The notes below the pieces were generated by a model. The model was given only the letters and a program-made list of their open reading frames with translations, had not been told where the DNA came from and ran no database searches. Positions 50,155-57,965 of a stretch of 64,000 nucleotides of DNA are shown piece by piece. The position numbers were made by a program, and so were the translations under genes. Numbering within the stretch: position 1 is the first letter of the stretch; every line of letters begins with the position of its first letter. The DNA is from Glycocaulis sp050485565 (GTDB taxonomy: Bacteria; Pseudomonadota; Alphaproteobacteria; Caulobacterales; Maricaulaceae). The DNA lies in assembly GCF_050485565.1 (NCBI RefSeq), contig NZ_JBJHBQ010000008.1:101500-165499 (forward strand). Reading direction: 5' to 3'.

Positions 50155-51387
50155 CTAGCCCTCTGCCGGGCCGGGCAGCAGGCGCGCGCGGATCGTCCCC
50201 TCCAGCGCATTGATCCGGTCAAGGAAGTCTGCCGGCAGGTCGCCTTCAAGATCGGCCAGCGCATAACCGATCTCGGCATCGGTCTGCAGGAACTGGGCGG
50301 CCACGTTCGCGCCCGCCTTTTCGGCTGCATCATTGAGGCGGCGCAGGAAGCCGGGCGCGTTTATATGCGGCACGGCCACGCGGGTACGGCCCGGCCTGAT
50401 CGGCCCCGGCTCGACCTGCGGGAAGTTCACCGCATGCCCGGTCGAACCCAGATAGAGATATTTGGCCAGCTTGATCGCGCTGTCCTGACCGATGGCGGCC
50501 TGCGCCTCCAGCGTCGAACCGCCAATATGCGGGGTAAGAATGACATTCTTGAAGCGCTGCAGGGGCGAATCGAACCGGTTGTCCTTCGTGGCCGGCTCCA
50601 CCGGGAACACATCCACCGCCGCACCGGCCAGATGTCCGCTGTCCAGCGCAGCCGCCAGTGCATCAATGTCCACCAGATCACCGCGCGCCTGATTGATCAG
50701 GAAGCTGCCCGGCTTCATGGCGCGGATGCGCTGCGCATTCATCAGATTGCGCGTCTGCGCGCTGGACGGCACGTGCAGCGTCACCACATCACACTCGGCC
50801 AGCAGCGCCTCAAGGCTCTCCATGGGCCGCGCATTGCCGTGAGCGAGCTTCGGTTCGACATCGTAATAATAGACATGCATGCCCAGCGCCGAGGCGAGCA
50901 CCGAGAGCTGGGCGCCGATATTGCCGTAGCCGACAATGCCGAGCTTCTTCTTGCGCACTTCGTTCGAGCCTTCGGCCGTTTTCAGCCAACCGCCCTCATG
51001 GATGGCGAACATCTTCTCCGGCACGCGGCGCATCAGCATGATGATGGAGGCAAGCGTCAACTCCGCCACCGAGCGCGTATTGGCAAAGGGCGCGTTGAAC
51101 ACCGGAATGCCCCGGCGCGCAGCCTCGGCCAGATCGACCTGATTGGTGCCGATGCAGAAACACCCCACCGCTTGCAGGTCCGGCGCGGCGTCGAGAATAT
51201 CGCCATCAATATGGGTGCGCGAACGGATACCCAGCACGGACTTGCCTTTCAGCGCGGCCTTGAGATCGCTCACATCGGGTGAGCCTGCCATCCGGACGAT
51301 ATCCATCGGCCCATAGCTGGTAAGCGCGCTATCGGCGTCGGCATGAACATTCTCGACAAGGAGGGCGCTGAAAGGGTTGGTGCTCAC
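50155..51387 (-). CDS. serA: D-3-phosphoglycerate dehydrogenase SerA
   Basis: First step of serine synthesis. 410 residues, the length of the short (E. coli) type: substrate domain VGCFCIGTNQVDL, NAD Rossmann KLGIVGYGNIGAQLSVLASALGM, catalytic Arg region LINQARGDLVDIDAL, Glu and His in NVILTPHIGGSTLEAQAAIG, and a C-terminal ACT domain (about 335-410) for serine feedback. GTG start at 51387. Follows ygfZ after an 89-base gap with no recognisable leader. Confidence 0.95.
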   Translation of the reverse strand: MSTNPFSALLVENVHADADSALTSYGPMDIVRMAGSPDVSDLKAALKGKSVLGIRSRTHIDGDILDAAPDLQAVGCFCIGTNQVDLAEAARRGIPVFNAPFANTRSVAELTLASIIMLMRRVPEKMFAIHEGGWLKTAEGSNEVRKKKLGIVGYGNIGAQLSVLASALGMHVYYYDVEPKLAHGNARPMESLEALLAECDVVTLHVPSSAQTRNLMNAQRIRAMKPGSFLINQARGDLVDIDALAAALDSGHLAGAAVDVFPVEPATKDNRFDSPLQRFKNVILTPHIGGSTLEAQAAIGQDSAIKLAKYLYLGSTGHAVNFPQVEPGPIRPGRTRVAVPHINAPGFLRRLNDAAEKAGANVAAQFLQTDAEIGYALADLEGDLPADFLDRINALEGTIRARLLPGPAEG

Positions 51388-51476
51388 GGGAGGAACGGGC
51401 CTTCATACTGGAGTTGCTGCACTGCGGCACGGAGCATGCGCCTGCTGCGCGCTTTCTTGCAACACCCTTGCTGGAA

Positions 51477-52304
51477 TCAGGACGGCGGACCGGGCAAATG
51501 AACGCTCACGGGCTGGCCGTCCACCATCACCGGCTGGTCCGCCGCCTCAAGCCGGTCAACACGCAGCAGAGCCAGCGCGAAGCCCTGCCCGCCGGAGAGT
51601 ATTTCGCCCAGCGGCGTCTCGCCCGCCGTGACGGGCGCGCCTTGCGCAAAGCTGCCCTGCCCGGTCAGATAGGCTGTCCGCTTCCTGACCCCGCCCTTGC
51701 GGTGCATGCGGCTGGCCACTTCCTGCCCGACAAAGCAGCCCTTGCGGTAATCGATCATGTGCAGAAGATCGTGGTTCACATCGGTGGAGAACATCTCCGC
51801 CGGGCCATAATCCAGCGGCATTTCGGTGACGCACGCCGCCGCCTTGGCCGCGATATAGCCCGCCCCGTCTTCGCCGATATCCGCCGTGACGGGCACAATC
51901 GCGCGCATGGCGAGCCCCGGCCCGCGCGGGTCCAGCGCCAGGGCCAGTGCGGCCGCTTCCAGCGCTGCAATGGCGTCACCGCGCGCCGCTGCCACGGCGA
52001 GATCATCGCGTAAGGCCAGCTCTGCCTTGGCGCGCAGCCGGTAGAGCGTGAAGCGTTTCAACAGGGCATCGGCTTCACCCGCCGGAACGTCCACGAACAG
52101 CCCGCCCTCGCCATCATCAAGGAAGATGAAATCGGCCAGCACCTTGCCTTGCGGGGTCAAAAGCGCGGACCCGAGCGCCTTGCCGGGCGTGACGCCTTGC
52201 GGACCATTGGTGACGACGCGTTGCAGAAAATCGCGCGCATCCGCTCCGGTGATATGGATCACGGCGCGGTGGGAAAGACGGGTGAGGAAGCCGGTGTCTG
52301 ACAT
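51477..52304 (-). CDS. ygfZ: YgfZ/GcvT-family folate-binding protein
   Basis: 275 residues from ATG 52304 (18 bases inside a longer frame). The diagnostic KGCFVGQEVASRMHRKG matches K-G-C-x-x-G-Q-E. Also VIHITGADARDFLQRVVTN and LLTPQGKVLADFIFLDD at the N-terminus. YgfZ/IBA57-type proteins bind tetrahydrofolate and help mature Fe-S proteins such as MiaB. Upstream of serA on the same strand. Confidence 0.92.
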   Translation of the reverse strand: MSDTGFLTRLSHRAVIHITGADARDFLQRVVTNGPQGVTPGKALGSALLTPQGKVLADFIFLDDGEGGLFVDVPAGEADALLKRFTLYRLRAKAELALRDDLAVAAARGDAIAALEAAALALALDPRGPGLAMRAIVPVTADIGEDGAGYIAAKAAACVTEMPLDYGPAEMFSTDVNHDLLHMIDYRKGCFVGQEVASRMHRKGGVRKRTAYLTGQGSFAQGAPVTAGETPLGEILSGGQGFALALLRVDRLEAADQPVMVDGQPVSVHLPGPPS

Positions 52305-52417
52305 GGCTTCGATGTGGCCCATCCGGCCTCCTGCCGCAAGGGCGTCACTGGCGCATCAATTGCTCGCTCTCGCGTTATCGGCAATCATCGCTGACCGGCA
52401 TTGGAGGGAGAGAGGCA

Positions 52418-53158
52418 ATGTTTGGACGGGGCAAGGACCGCCTTCGCGGTGCCAGAGCCAGTTTTCAGGACGTGCTGACGGCGCTGCCCTACCGGCAGAG
52501 CGTGCGCTTTGATCCGGCCTTGCCCGATATCCTGACCCACAGCCTGCAACACGGCGATTATCTGGCGGGCGTCGGTACTGACAGCCTCGGCTCGGCCATC
52601 GCCATCATGAAAAAATTCCGCGACTGGGCGAGCGTGCGCGCCAGCACGACCCTGCTTCGCAAGGTGGAGGCGGTCTGCCCCGACATATTGTTTGATCTGG
52701 AACAGAAGCTCTCCTTCACCAGCAATCTGGTGGAGTATTCGCTGGATTTCATGGACTGGGCGCAAAAAGCCCTGCAGGCAGTGGAAGATGCTAGGGCCGC
52801 AGGCGACAAACAGCGCACGGCGGACGCACTTGTTACGCTCGTTACCGGCTTTGCCGCCTATATCAGCCAGATCGGCAGCTATTACCATGATTTCCAGAGC
52901 TATTTCGGCAAGGAAACCTATGACCGCTATCGCGAAAACCTGAACACGCTGGCCAATGATGACCGGCGCGCCATCCACGCCTTCTACGCCCATTTCGAGG
53001 TCGCCGTGGCCAGCATGGGGCGCATTTACCGACAGGAGATACCCGGCATCCGGGCCATGGGCGAAATACCGCCCGCCTTCATCGTCAAGTGGGCGGTTTC
53101 GCTCGCAGGCTCCATCCAGAAGCTGTACACAAGCGCGCTCGACCTGCTGCAGCGCTGA
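52418..53158 (+). CDS. Helical hypothetical protein
   Basis: 246 residues, soluble, predicted almost wholly alpha-helical, no signal peptide. Segments such as AIAIMKKFRDWASVRASTTL, LVEYSLDFMDWAQKALQAVE, FAAYISQIGSYYHDFQSYFG and DDRRAIHAFYAHFEVAVASM are well-spaced amphipathic helices. No family recognised. AGGGAGAGAGGCA before the ATG is a good ribosome binding site. It is followed after 56 bases by a glycosyltransferase gene. Normal GC and codon use, so probably native to the lineage. Confidence 0.75.
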   Translation: MFGRGKDRLRGARASFQDVLTALPYRQSVRFDPALPDILTHSLQHGDYLAGVGTDSLGSAIAIMKKFRDWASVRASTTLLRKVEAVCPDILFDLEQKLSFTSNLVEYSLDFMDWAQKALQAVEDARAAGDKQRTADALVTLVTGFAAYISQIGSYYHDFQSYFGKETYDRYRENLNTLANDDRRAIHAFYAHFEVAVASMGRIYRQEIPGIRAMGEIPPAFIVKWAVSLAGSIQKLYTSALDLLQR

Positions 53159-53214
53159 CCTGACGCGGCCGCTTGATCTGGCGGGCAGGCCCGCTGTGCG
53201 CTAAGCCACGCGCC

Positions 53215-54174
53215 ATGACGCGAATTCTCTTCATCACCGCGACGCGTATTGGCGACGCGATCCTCTCCAGCGGCCTGCTGGACCATGTGCTGCGCACCCA
53301 GTCTGATCCGCGCGTGACGATTGCCTGCGGGCCGCTGGCTGCGCCGCTTTTCCGGGCCGTGCCGGGGCTGGAGCGCGTGATCGTGATGACCAAGAAAAAA
53401 GGCGGCGGCCACTGGTTCGATCTGTGGCTCAACACCGTCACGCATCGCTGGGATATCGTGATCGATCTGCGCGAGAGCGCGACGAGCTGGTTCCTGCTGG
53501 CGGACAAGCGCCATGTGAAGCGCAACTGGCCGCGCGATGGCGCGCCGGTTCACCGCGTCGAGGAGGCGGCTGCCTTTCTGGGCATATCGCCCGCGCCCTC
53601 GCCCGTCCTCTGGCTGGATGATCTGGCGTTCGCCCGCGCACGCGCCCTGATGCCCGATGCGCCGGTGCTGGCGCTGGCACCCGCCGCCGCCGCACGCTTC
53701 AAGGAATGGGCGCCAGAGCGCTTTGCAGAACTCGCACTGGCCCTGACCGCACCCGCCGGCGCGCTGGCGGGCGCGCATGTGGCGCTTTTCGGTGGTCCGG
53801 GCGATGAAGCCACCGCGCGCGCCGTCACCTCGCAGCTGGACCCGGGACGCACGCACGACTTTACCGGCCAGCTCGATCTCGTTGAAACCGGGGCCTGCCT
53901 GTCACAAGCCGCACTGTTCGTGGGCAATGATAGCGGGCTGATGCACATGGCGGCAGCAGCGGGTACGCCGACGCTTGGCCTGTTCGGGCCGACCGATGAA
54001 CGCGTCTACGGGCCTTGGGGCCGCAAGACCGCTACCGTACGCGCGGGCGATCAGGCCGATGAGCGCACGCGCGACCGGCTGAAAACGTCTGAGACCGGCC
54101 TGCTGGCCGATCTGGAGCTTGCGCCCGTACTGGCGGCGGCAGACAATCTGATCAGACAGGAGAGCACGCCATGA
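53215..54174 (+). CDS. Glycosyltransferase family 9 (heptosyltransferase-like)
   Basis: 319 residues from ATG 53215. ILFITATRIGDAILSSGLL at the N-terminus, DIVIDLRESATSWFLL, LALAPAAAARFKEWAPERFA, and the nucleotide-sugar site FVGNDSGLMHMAAAAGTPTL followed by FGPTDERVYGPWG define family 9. It transfers heptose or a related sugar to the lipopolysaccharide core. The 3' end overlaps pyrC by four bases (ATGA). Confidence 0.9.
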   Translation: MTRILFITATRIGDAILSSGLLDHVLRTQSDPRVTIACGPLAAPLFRAVPGLERVIVMTKKKGGGHWFDLWLNTVTHRWDIVIDLRESATSWFLLADKRHVKRNWPRDGAPVHRVEEAAAFLGISPAPSPVLWLDDLAFARARALMPDAPVLALAPAAAARFKEWAPERFAELALALTAPAGALAGAHVALFGGPGDEATARAVTSQLDPGRTHDFTGQLDLVETGACLSQAALFVGNDSGLMHMAAAAGTPTLGLFGPTDERVYGPWGRKTATVRAGDQADERTRDRLKTSETGLLADLELAPVLAAADNLIRQESTP

Positions 54175-55508
54175 GCGAGACATTCGACACCCTCATCAAG
54201 GGCGGCACAATTGTCAGCCATTCAGGGCGCGTGAAGGCCGATATCGCCATTCGCGATGGCCGCTTTGCCGCCATAGGCAATCTCTCCGCCGCCAGCGCGG
54301 GCGAAGTGATCGATGCCAAGGGCCTGCATGTCCTGCCTGGCGTGATCGACACGCAGGTGCATTTCCGCGAGCCGGGCCTTGAGTGGAAGGAAGACCTTGA
54401 AAGCGGCAGCCGGGCTGCGGCTCTTGGAGGCGTGGTGTGCGTCTTTGAAATGCCCAACACCAATCCAGCGACGACCACGCCGGAGCTGATGGCCGACAAG
54501 GTGAAGCGCGGCCACCACCGCATGCACACCGATTTTGCCTTCTATGCCGGTGCCACCAAGGAGAACGTCCACCTGCTTCGCGAGATGGAGCTGATGGCCG
54601 GGTGCTGCGGCGTGAAGGTCTTCATGGGCGCCTCCACCGGCGATCTGCTGGTCGATACCGACGAAGGCGTAGCGGCAGTCCTGAACGTGATCGAGCGGCG
54701 CGCGGCCTTCCATTCCGAGGACGAATTCCGCCTGGCTGACCGGCGCGCGCTGGCCCGTCATGGCGACTGGACGAGCCATGTGGAGGTGCGTGACGACATT
54801 GCCGCCATGCAGAGCACGCAGCGCCTGGTGCGCCTCGCGCGTGAAGCCGGCAAGCGCATCCACGTGCTGCACATCTCCACTGCCGATGAGATCGACTATC
54901 TCCAGCACCACAAGGATATTGCCAGCGTCGAGGTGACGCCCCAGCACCTGACCCTGGCTGCGCCGGAATGCTATGAGCGCCTTGGCGCCTACGCGCAGAT
55001 GAACCCGCCCGTGCGCAACGCAAAGCATCGCGAAGGGCTGTGGCGCGGCGTCGATCAGGGCATTGCCGATATTCTGGGCTCTGACCACGCGCCCCATACG
55101 GTGGAAGAAAAATCCAAGCCCTACCCGGCCTCGCCATCGGGCATGCCGGGCGTGCAGACGCTGGTGCCGCTCATGCTCGATCATGTGAGCAAGGGCAGAC
55201 TGACACTGGAGCGCTTTGTCGACCTGACGAGCCACGGGCCGCAGCGCGTGTTCGGCCTCGCGAACAAGGGCCGCATCGCCGCCGGATACGATGCCGATCT
55301 GACGCTGGTCGATCTGCACGCCGTGCGCACTATCGAGGAAAGCTGGCTGGCCTCGCGCTGCGGCTGGTCGCCCTTTACCGGCGATACCGTCACCGGCTGG
55401 CCGATGGCCACAATCGTGCGCGGCAAGGTGGTGATGCGCGATGACGAGCTGGTCACGCCTTCAACCGGCGAGGCGGCCCGCTTTGTGGAAACGCTGGGGG
55501 CGGTTTAG
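54171..55508 (+). CDS. pyrC: Dihydroorotase (AllB-like class)
   Basis: 445 residues. Amidohydrolase of pyrimidine synthesis. LPGVIDTQVHFREPGLEWKE is the usual HxH metal region but with Gln for the first His. The remaining motifs are intact: GVKVFMGASTGDLL (Lys ligand), FHSEDEFR, IHVLHISTADEIDYL, and the Asp motif ILGSDHAPHTVEEK. C-terminal GRIAAGYDADLTLVDL is typical. No pyrB is nearby. Translationally coupled to the upstream glycosyltransferase. Confidence 0.9.
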   Translation: MSETFDTLIKGGTIVSHSGRVKADIAIRDGRFAAIGNLSAASAGEVIDAKGLHVLPGVIDTQVHFREPGLEWKEDLESGSRAAALGGVVCVFEMPNTNPATTTPELMADKVKRGHHRMHTDFAFYAGATKENVHLLREMELMAGCCGVKVFMGASTGDLLVDTDEGVAAVLNVIERRAAFHSEDEFRLADRRALARHGDWTSHVEVRDDIAAMQSTQRLVRLAREAGKRIHVLHISTADEIDYLQHHKDIASVEVTPQHLTLAAPECYERLGAYAQMNPPVRNAKHREGLWRGVDQGIADILGSDHAPHTVEEKSKPYPASPSGMPGVQTLVPLMLDHVSKGRLTLERFVDLTSHGPQRVFGLANKGRIAAGYDADLTLVDLHAVRTIEESWLASRCGWSPFTGDTVTGWPMATIVRGKVVMRDDELVTPSTGEAARFVETLGAV

Positions 55509-55524
55509 ACCTTACGTTCTGAAA

Positions 55525-55667
55525 CCCCGGAAGCTGCGCAGCAGCTATCCGGGGCCTCCTATTTCGCCTCTGCGGCACGAGGTCCCGGATGGCCCTGCGG
55601 GCCTCCGGGATTTCAGTTATGTTGATCCACTCCGTGAACCCCCGGAAGCGCTTTAGCGCTATCCGGG
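55525..55667. repeat. Palindromic repeat cluster left of AT-rich island
   Basis: Three hairpin units: CCCCGGAAGCTGC...GCAGCTATCCGGGG (55525-55554), CACGAGGTCCCGG...CCGGGATTTCAG (55576-55616), and CCCGGAAGCGCTTTAGCGCT...CCGGG (55639-55667). The first and third are variants of one unit (CCCCGGAAGC ... GCTATCCGGG). The middle one recurs in the same orientation at 57299-57340. The rest of the 350-base gap (55668-55858) has no convincing gene; a frame ending at 55856 could be a remnant. Confidence 0.75.
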
Positions 55668-55858
55668 CAAGACAACCTGTTTTGTGCTTGACCTGATAGA
55701 GCCTGAACGCCCCATAATCGGCCGAGCCATCATCGGGATCATCCAGACACACACACCTTCTCACCGGCTGACTTCACCGTCACACACAACGGCACGGTCA
55801 AGGTGAGTCCGGAAATGGCGAGGGCGCTTGTAAGCACCCTTTTGGCAGGAATTTAAAC

Positions 55859-57100
55859 ATGGATTATGAAAACCCATTTAGCATTAAAAAACTTATGAAA
55901 AAAATATACTATTATTTGAACTCATTTTTAAACTGGAAAATCTTTCAATATTTTAAGAAAAACTTTTCGTGGACGTTGTTTGTATCTATTGTAACAGCTG
56001 CTACTGCGATATTTGGAGTTGTTTCTTGGCGTTTAGAGCAACCTATTAGAACAAACACGCTTGAGGCTCTGCGCCTGACAATTCTGGAGTCACAAATTGA
56101 TGACCTAGAGCAATTTCGAGGGCGGGGTGTGGATGCGGGAGCGCGACTCAACCGACTGTATGAGGTCGGCTATACTGTTAACCACATTTCACTTGAAAGA
56201 ATTAGAGCATCCAGCTTTTCAATCAGCGAAAGCAATTTCAATAGAACAAATGGTCTAAATATTTCGAATTCCGACCTTTCAAATTTTTCTGCACACAGTC
56301 ATGATTTAACAAATTTGCAAACTATCGATTACAATTTTCACATAAATAACGATTTTCGAACTGAAGCTAATTCAGTTTCCAACTTAACTGAATGTCGTTT
56401 AAATGATGTTATCATACATATTGGATCAATGTCTCGACTTGAATTACACAGGTGCCACCTTAACAAGGTAATTATAGCAATGCCTCCAGCTTCAACAGTC
56501 GGATTCACAGCATCTTATTTAGTAAATAGCATAATAGTTGCCGTAGAAAATCAAGAAGACTTTATTTATATAAATGAGAATAGCTCTGAGCAACACCAAA
56601 ACCTGTTGCGGGATGTGTTTTTCTCGTCAACATTTGTTGACAGTTCAACATTTGAATGGAGCCCCCATTTTTCATCCTATACGTTGTTTAGTGCAATGGA
56701 TACCGGATGCGCCGCATCCTGCATATCTGGAGTGCATAATACTTATTACTCTTCTGTATTAAATGATGAATCTTATGCCCACCGGCTAGATAGGGCTTTC
56801 GAGTACGTATTTAGGTTTTCTTATGTAGATAGCTATTTTACAAGTTCTAATGTTTGGTTTGAATTGGAATACGGTTTGACGTTTATAAATGTTGTAAAAA
56901 GATCAATTGATTGCTCTTCATATTATTATTGGTTAAATTCGATATTTGAAGATCATGCTGATGCCCGATTTTTGGATGATAGTTGCAACAGCAGGTCTCA
57001 GGAAGCCTTAAGGAGCGTGTTTTTACGCTGCGGCAATGAGGCGCGCATCATTTGTTCTGAGTCGGAATTCTATAGATTGTTGCGCACATCCGTGCCGTAG
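55859..57100 (+). CDS. AT-rich orphan: single-TM protein with pentapeptide-like repeats
   Basis: 413 residues, no family recognised. N-terminal 35 residues are basic/aromatic (KKLMKKIYYYLNSFLNWKIF), then a membrane helix (about 36-57, SWTLFVSIVTAATAIFGVVS) and a short coiled coil (LEALRLTILESQIDDLEQF). About 110-210 is a run of loosely five-residue repeats (SISESNFNRT, NISNSDLSNF, HDLTNLQTI, TECRLNDVII, LELHRCHLNKVII), like a pentapeptide right-handed beta-helix. The C-terminal part (about 280-413) is aromatic and Cys-rich. Base composition is far more AT-rich than every neighbour, so it was acquired recently. Weak ribosome binding site (GGCAGGAATTTAAAC). Confidence 0.85.
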   Translation: MDYENPFSIKKLMKKIYYYLNSFLNWKIFQYFKKNFSWTLFVSIVTAATAIFGVVSWRLEQPIRTNTLEALRLTILESQIDDLEQFRGRGVDAGARLNRLYEVGYTVNHISLERIRASSFSISESNFNRTNGLNISNSDLSNFSAHSHDLTNLQTIDYNFHINNDFRTEANSVSNLTECRLNDVIIHIGSMSRLELHRCHLNKVIIAMPPASTVGFTASYLVNSIIVAVENQEDFIYINENSSEQHQNLLRDVFFSSTFVDSSTFEWSPHFSSYTLFSAMDTGCAASCISGVHNTYYSSVLNDESYAHRLDRAFEYVFRFSYVDSYFTSSNVWFELEYGLTFINVVKRSIDCSSYYYWLNSIFEDHADARFLDDSCNSRSQEALRSVFLRCGNEARIICSESEFYRLLRTSVP

Positions 57101-57189
57101 CTTTTCAACGGACGGTCGACTTGCTCGCTGGACCTCATAACAATTTGACGCGTGCAATGGCAGAGTTTTTCCTAGGATTTATCTATACC

Positions 57190-57340
57190 CCCCGGGCTTG
57201 ACCCGGGATCCATGTTTTCAGCTATCGAATATTCCCATGGGTCCCCCGTCGGGGCGGGGGACCCCGGTGGAAAAGCCTGTTGGCTATGGGTTATCCTACA
57301 CGAGGTCCCGGCTCTGCGCTGCGCTTGGCCGGGATTTCAG
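57190..57340. repeat. Palindromic repeat cluster right of AT-rich island
   Basis: CCCGGGCTTGACCCGGGATCC (near 57192-57212) is a common alphaproteobacterial intergenic word, given here in parts. GGGTCCCCCGTCGGGGCGGG at 57239-57258 continues to GGACCC as a hairpin. CACGAGGTCCCGG...CCGGGATTTCAG (57299-57340) is a direct copy of the unit at 55576-55616. The 250-base gap 57101-57350 has no gene. Confidence 0.75.
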
Positions 57341-57350
57341 GGACAAAGCC

Positions 57351-57812
57351 TCACCCCAGCTCAATCACCGCATCGACCTCTACCGCTGCGCCCAGCGGCA
57401 ACACAGGACAGGCGACGGCGGAGCGGGCGTGACGGCCCGCATCCCCGAACACTTCCACCATCAGGTCTGAACAGCCATTGATGACTTTGGGGATGTCGGT
57501 GAAGGCCGGGTCTGCGGCGACAAAACCGCCAAGGCGCACCACGCGTTTTACCCGGTCCAGATCACCCTCACAGGCGGTGGCAAACTGGGCGATGAGATTG
57601 AGCCCGCACAGGCGCGCAGCCGCCTGGCCTGCGGCCACATCCATGTCCTGCCCCAGCGTACCCTTCACGAGGCCGGCCGGCCCTATCGAGACCTGGCCCG
57701 ACACGAACACCAGATTGCCCGAGCGCACGAAGGGCACATAGTTCGCCACCGGCGCGACGGCCTGCGGCAGGGTGATACCGAGCTCTGCGAGGCGTTTGGC
57801 GATCTGGGACAT
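57351..57812 (-). CDS. RidA family protein (reactive enamine/imine deaminase)
   Basis: 153 residues. Signature blocks: YVPFVRSGNLVFVSGQVSIG, AAARLCGLNLIAQFATACEG, and RHARSAVACPVLPLGAAVEVDAVIEL, with the conserved catalytic Arg in ARSAV. It belongs to a longer RidA branch, about 25 residues longer than E. coli RidA. Members hydrolyse 2-aminoacrylate or related imines. It lies upstream of the repeat cluster on the minus strand. Confidence 0.92.
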   Translation of the reverse strand: MSQIAKRLAELGITLPQAVAPVANYVPFVRSGNLVFVSGQVSIGPAGLVKGTLGQDMDVAAGQAAARLCGLNLIAQFATACEGDLDRVKRVVRLGGFVAADPAFTDIPKVINGCSDLMVEVFGDAGRHARSAVACPVLPLGAAVEVDAVIELG

Positions 57813-57847
57813 GGGGAACTCCTGACTGCGTATGCCCTCTCAAGCCT

Positions 57848-57954
57848 GTCATCACCCGCTTCATGCGGGTGACCCATGCCGGAGAGGTTCCGCTTGTACG
57901 TTCGTTGCAGGCATGGCTCCCCCGGACCTCGCTTCCGCTCGGCCGGGGGATGAC
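57848..57954. repeat. Palindromic repeat between RidA and thiolase genes
   Basis: GTCATC ... GATGAC ends, with inner hairpins TCACCCGCTTCATGCGGGTGA (57852-57872, outer bases counted) and CCCCCGGACCTC...CGGCCGGGGG (57920-57949), plus CATGCC/GGCATG arms. Same general class as the other intergenic repeats in the window. It fills most of the 153-base gap. Confidence 0.7.
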
Positions 57955-57965
57955 ACCATTGAGGC

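Noticed and set aside
51388..51476. Riboswitch or leader before serA
   Set aside because: The 89-base gap to ygfZ shows no recognisable aptamer fold or terminator pair by eye.
55707..55856. Possible coding remnant ending FTVTHNGTVKVSPEMARALV plus eight residues before a stop
   Set aside because: No start codon with a ribosome binding site, preceded by an in-frame stop and by repeats. It may be the tail of a lost gene, but nothing else supports it.
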